Below are positions 48,239 through 60,300 of a stretch of DNA of 64,000 nucleotides, in pieces. The position numbers were made by a program, and so were the translations under genes. The stretch comes from Ophioceras dolichostomum (lineage: Eukaryota; Ascomycota; Sordariomycetes; Magnaporthales; Ophioceraceae): the NCBI GenBank assembly GCA_003049485.1, contig PYST01000025.1, forward strand, positions 149,111 to 213,110, given 5' to 3'. The notes below the pieces were generated by a model. The model saw nothing but the letters and a program-made list of their open reading frames with translations. It did not search any database and was not told the origin of the DNA. How positions within the stretch are numbered: position 1 is the stretch's first letter; the number at the start of each line of letters is the position of its first letter.

Positions 48239-50720
48239 ACGGCCACGGACGGCGTCGGAGTGTTGACAGTCGGTAGTAAATAGGCGCACGATGGCCGTAG
48301 TCCTCCACCGAAGGCGTCTTCCGTTTCGCCCGGGGACACTCCATCACCCAATCCGGGAATGCTCTTGGCGGCACATCGACGGGTGCACAAGACTCGAGAC
48401 ACCACAGCCTGGCCAAGGTACATAGACCGATTCAGTCACAACCCAGTCAAAGTAGTGGCCGGATGCAGAAGGCCGAACCGACGCGCCCATAAGCCCAGAG
48501 TAGTTGTTTTGGGAGGTGGGGAAGAGAAGAAACGAGGCGATCGTTTTCGGATAGTCCCGATCCCGTATTTGCCGGTTCCGGGCTCGGAGCAGACCACTAA
48601 TAGTCTCCAGATGCTAGTCCCACAACGATGCTGTAACAGAAACAGAGAAGACATGAAGCGTGGGGTTAGTTGGGAGGTGAGGCTGTGTCGACAGAAGGTG
48701 ACGCGTCCAGTCCAGTCGGACGAAATACTAGCTGAGCCGAAGTGACGGTCCGAGCGAGGCTCCCGCAGAGCTGAACGCTGCGCGTACAAGCAGCGGTGGC
48801 CGCGATACGAGGAAAGACCGCAGGTGGCTGGGGTAGCAGTTGCGGATGGACGACCCGCACTGCCCTCAGTGCTTTCGGCGCGAGGCTCATTGCGAGGTTC
48901 ATTTCACGTGGAAGCAAAGCTCGAAACACATTAGACACAAAGCCGTCCTCAGCGGAAAATGAAAGCAAATCAAACGTTAAACAGGTCAAGAAAATAAGGT
49001 TGCCAGATAGCTAAGTAGGTAAACAAGATTTCAGAGCAGTAGGGGTTGCGAGAGTAGTGAGCGATGGTTGAGTGGGCGCGGGTCAAGTGTCGAAGAGACC
49101 GTAGTAGTGGGTGGAGGAGCTGAAAGGGGCTGAAGTGAGAAGTAGGATAATTGGAAAATCAAAGGAGAGAGGAAAGAGAGTAGTAGCAAACACGAAGCAT
49201 AGAACAGCCTCAACGAAGTAGAACAGAAACCAATCCAACCAATCCCAAGATATCAGACCCATTCCCGGTTACATCCAATCCCATTCCATCCCATATGCAG
49301 CAGGTATTCCCAGCCAAACAAAGATACATAAAACCAAAGTCCAGCTACAAGCCAAGTACAGTGCAACCAGCAAGAAGCAGGACAGTACCTAGTGATCAGA
49401 CAAGAGCCAACCCATTATCCTCACTCAATGAGGAATACAACAAGTAGACACTCTCTGGTGAACGGAAGCCACAAAATATTCAAATACAAGGAAGCACAAC
49501 AAGCAAAACAGACCGAAAAAAAGAAAGAAAACCCTTGGAAAAAGAAACAGCTGAAGCCCAAACAAGACTCCTCCGAATGCCATCGTTGTGTGAGAATGTA
49601 TTCCTATTCTCACAAGCGATGTAAGCGAACCTGAATGTGTAAAACACAAGCGAAGGCCGGAGGGAGAATAAGGGGAAGACGATGAATAATAAAGCAAGCG
49701 AGCAACAAGAGCGAGGGTCCATGTTCAAAACGTTCCGCCAAACTAATAGACAAGAAACGAATAAGAGAAAGTGTGGTGGGGGGCGAAGAAGAGTATGTTG
49801 AAAAAAAAAAGCGCAGACATCAGGCGGTGTCCAGGCACAGACGCAACAGCAAGTAGACCAAGCGTGTTCGAAAGCCAAAGGCAACAAAAAAAAAACCAAC
49901 AGTAAGGGTATGAAATCCAATCGAGACAGACAGCCCTCCAGGTTAGCCAACAATCAACCCCAGCACGATAGTAATCCTCCCAAAAAAAAAAGAACAAGAA
50001 AAGGGGGTGGCAAAGAAAAGCTAGGGGGTGAAAAATTAGGTATGAAAGTGAGTACAAACAGTTGCGACCAAAGTAGGGACCTACGTACGTGGTAGGTAAA
50101 GCAAACAAAAGTATCCCCCAGGCGAGTGAGCTATAACAGAAAACCGACAGAAAAAAAAACCAACAAATAAACAAGAGCCGCGTCGTAGTGCGATTTGTCG
50201 ATCCCTCCCGTGTGCCTATACCTCTTCGAACCACCCACCCTCCAGGCAAACAGCAGCCAAGATCGGTAGCTCTGTCAGGCAGGGAAGACAAGAGAAAGGG
50301 CCGAAGAAAGCACATGATGGGTAGGTAGGTGATGGATGTCGACAGCAGAGTTCCTTCCTGGCGTGTGAAGAAGCGAAGGTGAGAAAAAAAAGTTCGAAAA
50401 CAAGGAGGAGAAGGCGGAAATCGAGAAAAGGTGAACAGAACAATAGAGTGTGCGTGTGTGTGTGGGTAGCGAAACAGCAGCAAAACGAGTATTCCCGAGA
50501 TCCGGGGAGAGACAGATAGCCGCCCTTGCTCCAAGTCAAAATACTCCATCCTCTATGTAGTTTTCGCCGTCTCCGTAACCACCCGGCAGGAAAGAAAATG
50601 GTTTACACGGGAAGGCGGGTTCGGTCAAGGACGTCGAGGAGCGGAAGGCAAAAGTGCTAGGCAGGCACACAAGTCGTAGGTCGATGTGTTGTTTGGTCCG
50701 GCAAAGCATGGCACGGATGA

Positions 50721-50821
50721 GTGTATATGTGTGCGTATGTGTGCGGTGTGTGTGTGCGGTGTGTGTGTGTGCGGTGTGTGTGTGCGCGGTGTGTGTGTGC
50801 GGTGTGTGTGTGTGTGTATGC
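50721..50821. repeat. GT/GC compound microsatellite
   Basis: About 100 bp of GTGTGT runs interrupted at intervals by GCG (units close to GTGTGTGTGCG). It lies 170-270 bp beyond the RSC7 stop, so it is probably transcribed as a CA repeat in the 3' UTR. Confidence 0.9.
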
Positions 50822-50993
50822 GCCACAAGTCGGGTTGAATGGGGCACGTCAATGGCGAGGTGCAAGATAGAGGGGAACGATCCATCCACATGCAGCAGCG
50901 TTCATTTCTCTCGGTCGTTCGTTTGGACTCATTTCTCGTGTCGAATACAGAATCATGCGAAGCGGCTGGCGTGTGCCGTGTCTTCTAGTTCGA

Positions 50994-53900
50994 TCACTGG
51001 GGTGCCTGCCACCACTGCGACGTGGTCTGCGGCTGGCCCGCGGCGGCAGTCGGCCAGCCCTGAGAGACGGCGGGGCCGCTGGCGGCGGACTGATGCATGT
51101 ACTGGCGCGGAGTCTGGTCGTACGCGAGGGCAGCGTGACTGGGAGCTCCCGCAGCCGTGTTGTACCCCTGTGACATGCCCGGCATGCCAGAGTACGGCAT
51201 GCCACCGGCACTGGCGCCTGGCTGCTGCGAAACCTGGCCGGCGGCGGCTGCAGCGGCGGCGGCGGCCGAGGACGGAGGGCGGCCGATCTGCGAAGACGAG
51301 GACGGCGGCTGGGGAGCGTGCTGCTGATGGGACGGGTGTTGGGCGTGCGGCTGGTGATGTTGCTGCTGCGCATGTTGCGGCTGCTGGTGCGGAGCGTGCG
51401 CCGACGTCTGAGATGCGTGGCTATAGCTGTACTGCGGCGTCTGCGGGGTTGGCGGCCACATCTGGGTCGCGGGCGGGTAGTTGTACGCCTGCGCCCCCTG
51501 CTGCATGCTGCCGGTGGACCCTACTTGGAGAGAGACGTCGTCTCATGTTTAGCATTCGCATCCGATCGAGGCCTGCTTCTGGTGCGACGATGTGATGTGA
51601 GGCAACGTGGGGTGACGGGAAGGAAGATAGAGTGGGTGGGGCGTGCTGTGTTCGCGGGATGTGTCGGCCGCGCGGCGCATGCGCGCGTGTGTGTGCACAA
51701 CGGGACACCGCTTCCCACTGCAGACTGACAACTGACTACATGCTGAACCAAAAAAAGAAAAAGAAAAAGCAGACTGAAAGGAGAGAGAGAGAGGGACAGA
51801 GAGATAGAGGGAAACACCCCCAAAAATGTCAACGTACCTAGTCTCGTCGGCTGCGAGGTGAGGGGCTGTGAGTAGGGAGCGGCCGTCATCATCATCTGGG
51901 GACTCTGGCTGGCAACAACCGACGGGCCGGGCTGCTGTGGTGGCTGCGGCTGCGGCTGCGACTGCGACTGCGACTGCTGCGGCTGGGGTGTCTGCTGTGG
52001 TGGTGGTGCCTGCTGCTGCTGTTGTCCCTGTTGTTGCTGCTGCTGGTGCCCCTGTTGCTGATGCAAGTTCACAGACGCAGTGCTGTGCGGCGGCTGGACG
52101 GAACGGCTTGTGGGGATGGCAGCGTCAACAGAAACCACGGGTTGAGCCAGGCTCGACGGTTGGTTAGGCTGCTCATGAGGCCTACGCCACATGCTCTGCA
52201 TGTAGTCGTTGCGCATCTCCCGCTGGTGGTTCACAGTCCGGTTATACTCCGCAGCGTGGTGGGCCTGGGCGTGCATCTCCGTGATGGGCGTGGCCGTGGT
52301 CCGCTCCGTGTAGGGGGGGCCGGTTATCTCCTGGCGTGGGGCCTTGAGTACGTTGGAGTAGTCGCGGGTCCGGGTGTCGGCGTACTCTGACGATCCTAGT
52401 GTTATCACGGGCATTCTCGTCGACGACGACAGCGTGGAGGAGGGCAGTTGTCCGGCGGGCGCTCTAATCATACCTGGTTGCATGAGCGGGGGCTGGGGAC
52501 CAAACTGGGCCGCATTGTTGCTGTAGACGATCTCGCCTTGGGGCCCTCCGAGCATGGCCGCGCTCTGCTGGTTCGCCTCGGCCGCGGCCTCGCGCGCCCT
52601 GGACGCGCCGGGCCGCTTCTCCCCGGCCGGGTCGTTCTCAGTGAATCCCTGCTTACGGGCCTTGGTCTCCCAGTAGTCGTCGCGCACCCGGCGGCCGTTG
52701 ACAATCACCCGACTACCAAACTGCCGGAACATGCTGCGCGCTGTCACGATGGCGATCTGACGCGACCGATACGAGAATGGCAGGATCTCCTTGGACACGA
52801 GGTCGTCCTTCTCCACCTGACTGGCGATGATTTTGTACAGCGAGCGGTTCTTGTTGAAGAGGAGATACGAGTCGCGGTAGCCCAGCACGCGCGCGCACTC
52901 CGTCGCCAGCATGAAGAGCTTATCACCGCGCTGCGGGACCAAGAATGTGCGGCATCGGTACTCGCGCGGGCCCACGAGCTGGCCGTTCATCAGAACCTTC
53001 TTCTCGCCCGCCTCGTCCACCTCGCGTGGCATGTATTCATCGTTGCCGGGGCCGAGCTGGTCGGTCGTGTGGTCACGCACCGTCGGCAGCGCCTTGAGCG
53101 TCGTCTTCGGCGTCGTTTTGGGCGGCGGCGGAGGCGATGCCTGGGCCGGCGCCGGTGCGGCTACCGCGTACTGCACGTGCGGTGTCTGCACGGGCAGTGG
53201 CACGCTATGCGACTGGGGGGTGTGTGGCGGCATGGCCTGCGGCACTGGCACGGGGACCGGAACAGGAACGGGGATGGATGTTGGTGCGGGTGCGGCAGGT
53301 GTCTGGCTCGTCGGCTCGTCGGCGAGGCCCCCGGAGGCTCGGCCCTTCATCGGTCTACCGCGCTTTCGAGGCTTGTCTGCAACACACAAAACATGGCGCG
53401 CAAGAGATCGCCGGTTCCCGTTAGTAGTCTGGAACACGAGTCTACCCAAGGGAAATCCGAGGGAAGAGGGGGAAACTGGAACCGCTGGAACACCGCGCCG
53501 CTGCAGGTCGCACGGCCAGGGTATGTAACCCGAGCCACACACTCTAGGCTAAGCGGTGTAAAGGTGCACAGCGCAAACGCGAGCGCAGATGGGACCACGA
53601 CATACCGTCATCCGCTGCTCCGGGGCGGAGCTGTTCTGGATAAGCGTCGGATGGCGAGCGGCTCCTCTTGATTCCCCGGTTCAAGTCTTCGTTTGCGTCA
53701 ACCATTGCGAAATGTCAGTCCCGAGTTCCGCAGCTCCCGAACGAAGGAGGCTCGCAGCTGTCGCGCGTGCGCGTACCACAAAGCTCCCTAGATTCAAGTT
53801 ATTCGGCAAGGAAAAGCTGGAGAGGCTATGAATGCAAGAACGGCTAGGAGCCAGGATGACTTGGAGGAACTAGGACGGGTGGAAAGGAAAGATAAGGGGC

Positions 53901-54701
53901 GAGGACCAGGCCAGGGAAGGAGGTGCACAGAAACGAGGGAGACGACGAGGGGCGAGCCATGCAAGACGTCGACGGTAACGACAGGACAGGGCGACGGGGC
54001 AAGCTGGGACAGACTGGGGCAGGCTGGGGCAGGCTGGGCCCGGAATTCACGCGACGTCGTCGAGGCGCGCGAGAGATTGCTGCGAGTCGCGCATTGCGAC
54101 TGGCGACTTGCGACTGGCGACTGGCGACAGACGACAGGCGCGAGGCGACAGCTTTGCGGCCTCGCGACAACAACGACGTTGACAAACACTACTTCATTCG
54201 CGGGCCGCGCCGACGAGGGAGGAGGGCAGTAGGAAAGGAGGGGCATGTGTATTCAGGTGTATTTCATATGTGTGCTCGTGTATGTTCATGCGTGAAGTGG
54301 TGCGGTGGTTGGCCGGGTGGACCGTTAAGAGTCAGTCGCAGATGAAGCTTTCACGCTGCGCTCCGCGTGTTTGGGACATGCCTGGAACCTTATCCTCGCA
54401 GCGCAGAATTGAGAGCTGTCCCGGCAGGGCAGGGAGGAAAGGGGTGCATTGCAGTTCACGCACGCACGCAGCACCCGCAGATGCGACCAGTAGCTACCAG
54501 CAAAAGCACCAGTAGCAAGCACCAGCAGCAAGCAGCAGCAGCAGGAAGCTCCTGGAGCTCCAGAAAACTGGACAAACAAGCGCAGAACACCACAAAGAAA
54601 GGAGGAAGAGCAAGCAAGGGGCGGGAGTGAGGAGGCTCACCGGCAAGAGCAGCTGGATTGATTGTCGCACCTTCAGCGCCGTTTGGCTGTGCGGAGTACA
54701 T
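50994..54701 (-). CDS. RSC7/Swp82-family chromatin-remodelling complex subunit
   Basis: Proposed exons are 54641-54701, 53606-53686, 51838-53376 and 50994-51520, giving 735 residues. The last two junctions are firm by phase. Intron 1 (954 nt) is long and its acceptor is GAAG, the first AG after a CTGAC branch-like site, so the N-terminus is less sure. An alternative start is ATG at 53705 (VDANEDLNRG). Members sit in the RSC and SWI/SNF nucleosome remodellers. An AT-hook-like KPRKRGRPMKGR is at about 49-60. The conserved domain spans about 170-300, with REYRCRTFLVPQRGDKLFML, GYRDSYLLFNKNRSLYKII, LPFSYRSRQIAIV and MFRQFGSRVIVNGRRVRDDY. The remainder is low in complexity: VP repeats before the domain, then Gln/Pro-rich, a poly-Ala run and QWWQAPQ at the end. 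Whether it belongs to RSC or SWI/SNF cannot be told. Confidence 0.85.
54003..54041. repeat. 10-bp tandem repeat
   Basis: Imperfect copies of GGGGCAGGCT or a close variant, within the probable RSC7 intron 1. Confidence 0.75.
54095..54145. repeat. Degenerate CGACTGG tandem repeat
   Basis: Five to six units around GCGACTGG, GCGACTTG and GCGACAG, within the probable RSC7 intron 1. Confidence 0.75.
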
Positions 54702-54989
54702 GAGTGCAGCAACAGTCGGACCACGTCGACGGGTCTGCGAAACGACGTGTCTTGATATAGTTGGATCTGGACCTGGGCCGGGCGGATGGGCTGTGGTTTT
54801 TTGGTTTGTGGAGGTGGAGAGGATGCAGTGGAGGCCACGGACGCGCGGATGCGTGCGGAATGCGGATGGATGCGTACGAAATGCTCTCGAATGCGCAACG
54901 AAAATACGGGTGGACGCAGGAAGGCGGCAGGTAACGTACGTCAGGTCAAAACAGATCAGGTCCGGTCTAGTTGCTGACTGGCGACCGAC

Positions 54990-55117
54990 AACGACTGGAT
55001 GACTGGATGACTTGGATGACAGGCTGGCTGCTGGATGGATGGCTGGACCGGATCGGCTTGGGCTTGAACTGGCTTGGAGCAGGTTGCTTGGACTTGGAAC
55101 TGGATTGGACTGGACGG
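54990..55117. repeat. TGGA/TGAC-rich degenerate repeat
   Basis: Recurrent GACTGGATGA, GGATGGCTGG and GGACTTGGAAC-type units upstream of the RSC7 gene. Confidence 0.6.
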
Positions 55118-55248
55118 CCGACTAAACTGGACACCACCGACAGGGCAGGATCACTCGTGCATATGGGTTGGGCGTGCGAGCAAGAGTGCTGTGCTGCGTG
55201 GTGCTCGCTGTGCGGCGGACGGGCAGGCGGGTAGGTGGAGGCCAGGCG

Positions 55249-55279
55249 TGGTACTGGTACTGGTGCTGGTACTAGTACT
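55249..55279. repeat. Short GGTACT hexamer repeat
   Basis: Five units close to TGGTAC in tandem, upstream of the RSC7 gene. Confidence 0.75.
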
Positions 55280-55344
55280 TGAAATGCACGCACGCGAAAT
55301 CGAGGAGGGGGACCTCCTAGGGAATTGGAGGGGGCGGCACCAAG

Positions 55345-55375
55345 CAACAGCAGCAGCAGCAGCAGTAGCAGCAGA
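55345..55375. repeat. (CAG)n microsatellite, noncoding
   Basis: Ten or so CAG triplets with one TAG interruption; no supported coding frame contains it. Confidence 0.8.
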
Positions 55376-55469
55376 GAGCCGCAAAAGACGGGGCTGTGGT
55401 GGCCGAACTGGATATGCGCCGAATGGCCTTCGCGCAAGAGTCTGGGTGCGATAAGGGGGGTTGCAAGGG

Positions 55470-55568
55470 GAAAATGAAAAGAAAGATAAAAAGAAAATAT
55501 ATTCCAAAATTAATAAATTCCAGAAAATAGAAAAATAAAAAAAATTATTCAACGAATGAAATAAATGG
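55470..55568. other. AT-rich island
   Basis: About 100 bp made almost only of A and T (AATAAAAAAAATTATT and similar) amid GC-rich DNA. It could be a nucleosome-free promoter core, an origin-like element or UTR sequence. Confidence 0.6.
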
Positions 55569-57300
55569 ATGATGGGAAACGGAGGCGACGTTCCCTTCTT
55601 TTGCGATTGATCGTTTCGTCGTCTCCGGGACCTGGGAACACTGAACACTGGGCTGGGGAACTTGATGTGGATGGATGGATCGCAGCCAGGAAGGGCAAGG
55701 GCCAAAGGCCGGGCGGCCGGGCAAGCAAGCAGCTGGCTGGCAGGCTGGCAGGCTGGCCGGCTAGGCCAAGCAGGGCGCGCCGTGCTGCCGTGGGCACTGG
55801 GCAGCCAGGAAGGGGAAAAGCAAGGGACAGGGGGAAGGGGGGGTGTGCGCAAATGCCTGGTGGGCTGCGGGATGCTGGCTTCTGCTGGATGCGGTGGGTG
55901 TGCTTCTGTTCTGGAGGTGGGTGTGGGATGTGGTGCTGGTGGGTGCTGCGGACTTGTGCAAGGTGCTCTCGGCTAGAGATGTACTGTCGCGCAACCGCTG
56001 GCTATACTGTGCTCCGTGCAGCACCCAAAGTATCTTCGTCCCGACCCAAGCTTTGCTATTCGGTGGTTGCTTGCGGGTCTATCACTGGTCGCTTCTCACG
56101 CTCTCTCACTTCGCCTGTCAGCGCTCAGCGCACGGCGGCGGCGGCGTCACGGCGCTCGTCGCAGTTTGCAGCGTGCAGTTTGAATCTGCAGTTAGCTGCC
56201 AATGCAGTTGCAGGTGCAGCTTGTCGGTCTTCTTCTCTGCCTCTCTCGCGCAGTGTCTCGTCTCTTGTTGTGTTTTTTTGTGCCTGTCGCAACAGTGGTC
56301 CGTTGTCCGTTGTCTGTCTCTGGTCTGTGTGCTGATGCAGCGCAGGGACAGTGGAGCAACACCAGTGCAAAACGGCCAGTTGAAAAAGCAGGCTAGGCCA
56401 AGACGGCCGATCTATAACCTGAGAGTGTGGTGGTGGCGGTGCGATGCGAGTCAACGGACGGGGATTTCTGGTAGAGGCTGGTTGATGTATTCCGTACGGA
56501 GGTAAAGAAGTCTGTAATCTGTCTGTAATCTGAATTGGATATGCGATGATGTGATGTGACCACCCGCCCGACAGAGACACACCCAAAGTGTAGGTGTGCG
56601 TGGTGGGTGTGTGTATGCGTGTGTGCGCGTTTGTCTGCGTGTTGCGGGACGAAGCTTGGGACACAGAAGCACAGAAGCCCAGCTGCGAGAAATGAATAAA
56701 ACCTTCTCTGCTGGACGAACGAGATGGGAAAAGAAAGGAGATGGATGGGTGGAGGACGGTTGTTCGAGTGAGGGAAGGAAGAAACGGATTGGATGAGCGG
56801 GAGATGGAGAAGGAACTGAAAAAGGTTAGGGGGTGAGGGCGTGCAGGCCTTGGGAGCGAGTGATAGAGAGGGAGAGCGGACGGGAGAGAGGCAGGTTAGG
56901 TAGGTTGCGGATGGATGGGTGGGTAGAGAGGGAGGCAGGGTTCGACATGGAGGAGGGCGGCGACGACAGAGGAGTTCGACCAGGAGGAGGGGGAGGGGCG
57001 GCGGCGTGCCGCAAAGTAATGGAGGAGTGAGTGAGTCCTCAGGACTCAGAAGGAGGGGGGGTGGACGGCCCGGGGTCGACGGGAAGAGGGTCAAGAGCTG
57101 CTGCCACACGATGGACGGACGCGATGGATGGAAGAGGGAACGAACAGTAGAAGGAACCTGCGGATTTGTCGGGTGTTTTGTGAGCAATGGAAATGTGAAA
57201 TGCTATACGTATAATGCTGAATCGCCTCACTCGCAGGCGGGCGGGTCGATGCTGGTCGATGCCGGGATGCGAAGCGTCGGCCGAGCTGGGGTGTAATGCG

Positions 57301-60300
57301 TGATGTGATGCGGAGTTTTAAAACGGCTAGTTGGCTATTGATTGTTGCTGATGCTGGACGCTGATGATGCAGCAGTGCTGATTGATGTTGCTCATCCGTT
57401 GTGGCTATCGTCTCTTATTTTGGCATGAGCCTGACTGCGAACAGAATGTCGGGATATGAGGTTGTAACGCATTCTCACCAGGGTTTGACCAGACTTTTGC
57501 TCAAGCGAGCTACGAGCCCGTAATAAGAGGATCAAGTTGAGGAAGCTTGTCGACGGGATATTCCCTCCCTCCCCGAGGAATAAGCCCTTTCCACAGAAGA
57601 TGCTTCTGGGTTCCAAGATTCTAGGACTCCGGGATATCGAGACGGACTTCACAACAGGAAGCAATGGTCTGGTAGCAAATGTATGGAGGCCATGCCAGGC
57701 CCAAAGCAGAAACACCTTCGTTTATCAGGAATTCGGGCTGGTAGCTGATATGGAATCTGGCGCTCAGCACCCTCGACACCATCACCATCGCCCGTTGGAA
57801 CATGCACCTCCAGAGTTGTTGAAGCTAGTGTGCATGCTGCTAACCGGCCGGCATTAGGCGCTGTCTGGAGCAGAGATCGTCTTTGGTGAGAATACGCCGT
57901 TCACACCATAGCCTCGGTAGGTACAGAATACCTCCATCCAGAGTGTCCCCATGGCCTGTGGACAGACGCCCCTAGCCAGGGATGCTGCCCGTGCTCATGA
58001 TCATTATCGACGGGCTTTGCACTGGACAGCCGCAAGCAAGGGATGGCAGTCCGCCAGAAAGCTTCCAGTCTTCTTCCAACGTCACGGACCCGACGAATGT
58101 ACGCTAATTGCGCTACGAATAGCGCCACTTCGTAATGATGCTAATAATTTGAGCCAGCATCGTGTAAAGCAACGCGGGGTATGTGCCCGCAGGAATGTAT
58201 CCACTCTAGCCACTCTTGTTTGTTGTTGTCTTTTGAGTGTTCAACAAGCCGCCGTAAGGTGGCAGGTTGTTGCGCTGGTGCACCGCTGGTGCACCGCTCA
58301 CTGCCATCCACAGTTGTTGAGTTGAGTTTAGGTTTGCCGCATTTTTCACATAACCTGTGTATCCGGCACGTCGTAGTCTGTGGGTAGGTAGTAGTTGGAG
58401 TTGGAGGAGGTGCAGGTATCTGTATGGAGTTTTCGGGCTGCGCAAGCAGTCGTGTTGCTCGGCGGTGGAGGGATGGATGTTACGGCACCCAGCCAGAGTG
58501 GTGGGTGCATGTGGTCGGCGGAAAAGAGGTCTGGGACAGGTTGGGACAGGCAACCGGGCAGAGGAGAAGGGTCCATCCAAGAAATTCGCGAGGATCATCA
58601 AAGAAAGGAGGGGGGTGTGACAGGTCCGCTGCAAGCCCGTGGCGGGCGCATTAATGAGGACAAAACAAGGGAACCTGGGAGGCTGCCATCCCGTGGTGGC
58701 GACTTACTCGACTGGCCAAGTGCTGGCGACTCGTTTGCGATTACGTGCGGCGGCAGAGGCGAGAGGAAGAGGTCGCAGCGAGCGGACCAGGGTTGCAATC
58801 CTGGGCAAGCAGGCATGAGGTATCCCTGCCGGCTGTGTGCAGCAGTCTCACAGTGTCGTCCTGATGCTGCCTCTGGTGCTGCTCGTGGTCGTGCTGCTTT
58901 TTGATTTTCGAATTTTGAAGGCCAAGAGAAGACGCCCCCCCTGCCTGGTGCGTCCAGTACCCGTGTTTGGAACGGAGTGCTCCGTAACTCCGTCGATGGT
59001 TGATATCTTGCTTCCCCCTGTCAAGTCGAAGTCTGGCCGAGCGCGATGCAGACCAGTGAGTAAGAACACGCAAGGGGGACAAGGAATATCAGCCGCACTC
59101 GATGGTCATTAAATGTAGGCGCACAATCTTCGCGCATACGACATTGCTGCCAAAAATCCGCGGTAATAACCCCAGGAGACGGCCAGGGCACTCAATGGTA
59201 GCAGGCAACTTGCTGATGCTGTGTCCGTGTCTCGCTTGGCAAGAGGAATCGATGATGGATTTCTTTGGAGGGGGACTCGGCGACAAGCCCCGCTGGTTTG
59301 GGGCGGCGGGAGGAGCAGGAGTTCGATTGAGCTCAACCAAACCCCGCTAGTCCCCATCTAGGAGCACAATTGGTCAAGTGGGGAAGGATCACTTACAACA
59401 TGGAGAACAGCGCAGACCAGGTTGTACAAGGTAGGAGAGCGGGAGTGAAGAGAAAAGACAGGCCAAAAAGGGCCAAAAAAGATAGAATGAAAAAGAAAAG
59501 AAGAAGCAATATTTCGGGCATACTTCGCACAAAAGTACTTCACACTAAGATCCATCTCTCCTCTTCACTTCCATCCAGTCAAGCTGCAGAGAGCCGTCGT
59601 CGTACAATCTGCGGCGCACGCTGTCTCTCGGCCAGGCTAGCATCATCTACGCGTGCGCGGTTTTTATTATTGGAGAGAACCGGCAGGGCGCGAACGAGGA
59701 AAGTACTTCGCGGCGCCGCAGGTGAGCCACTGGCTGAAGGCGCTGACGGGCAATGGAACCCAGAGAGATGCGATGGTACCCTCCAGACGCGATTGACTTC
59801 CATGGAAACTGACCCCCATTCTGTCTGTGTCCGTCGGCTCGCTCCACGATCCATGAGTGATGACTCCAAGAGCTGCAAGGACTCCATCGAGCCTGCTTGA
59901 AGACCGATGAAGAGGCGGGATGCCGGGTCAAACGCCGAGGCACGCTCGTCTTGGTTGATGGTCTCCCGGCCCAGCCCTTCAATCTCAGTCTGTGTCGCAG
60001 AGCGCATCCGGCTGGGGCTCACAGCGCACATCCAGACATACGCCCCCAGCCGTCCACGCCCGTCGTCCGTCGTCCATCCCGTGTCCTTATCCCATTCCGT
60101 TCATGATCTTCATCACAGGCGGTGCCTCTCCCTGACGGGACACTGACGGACACTGCATAAGCACGTATGTACCATGTGGGAGAAGCCGTGAGTTTAGCCT
60201 CTTCACAGCTTCGCAGCATGCAAAGTCGACAGCGATCGGCTCTCCTCTGGCAGCAGTGTCTCTCTTCAGTAATAAAACTTCCCGTCCACATCCATCCACG

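Larger units (their letters stand above)
46080..50993. other. Long convergent intergenic region (MAPKKK and RSC7 3' ends)
   Basis: About 4.9 kb with no supported gene. The left part holds AGGT/ACCT elements (46554-46583, 47643-47692, 48197-48238). From about 49.2 to 50.5 kb the plus strand is strikingly A-rich, with A7-A10 runs. On the minus strand this is a T-rich tract running downstream of the RSC7 stop, as expected of a long 3' UTR. A GT microsatellite lies at 50721-50821. Long minus-strand open frames here read as F/L/S-rich low-complexity chance frames. Confidence 0.55.
53687..54640 (-). other. Probable long first intron of the RSC7 gene, with tandem repeats
   Basis: A 954-nt interval bounded by GTGAGC and GAAG. 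It carries two short tandem arrays: a 10-bp GGGGCAGGCT unit (54003-54041) and an 8-bp CGACTGG-type unit (54095-54145). Most other introns in the window are 68-180 nt. The call depends on the first-exon model. Confidence 0.55.
54702..57300. promoter_or_regulatory. Repeat-rich leader and promoter of the RSC7 gene
   Basis: About 2.6 kb upstream of the first RSC7 exon. It holds a TGGA/TGAC-rich stretch (54990-55117), a GGTACT run (55249-55279), a CAG run (55345-55375), an AT-rich island (55470-55568), GGCTGGCA repeats (55729-55765) and purine-rich DNA (56700-57070). A 233-residue minus-strand open frame is low in complexity and not believable. A long 5' UTR is inference. Confidence 0.45.

Noticed and set aside
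49743..50549. 268-codon minus-strand frame rich in Phe and Leu resembling membrane segments
   Set aside because: Hydrophobicity comes from T-rich 3' UTR-like DNA; no conserved features and no plausible start.
50721..50821. GT-rich array as a possible telomere-like tract
   Set aside because: The unit is not TTAGGG, the fungal telomere repeat; it is a simple GT/GC microsatellite.
55151..55852. 233-codon minus-strand frame upstream of RSC7
   Set aside because: Crosses a CAG repeat and an AT-rich island and is of mixed low complexity; no family match recognised.
58785..58820. Stem-loop CCAGG-GTTGCAAT-CCTGG resembling a tRNA T-arm
   Set aside because: Loop lacks the TTC sequence, and no D-arm, anticodon arm or acceptor stem is found at the right distance.
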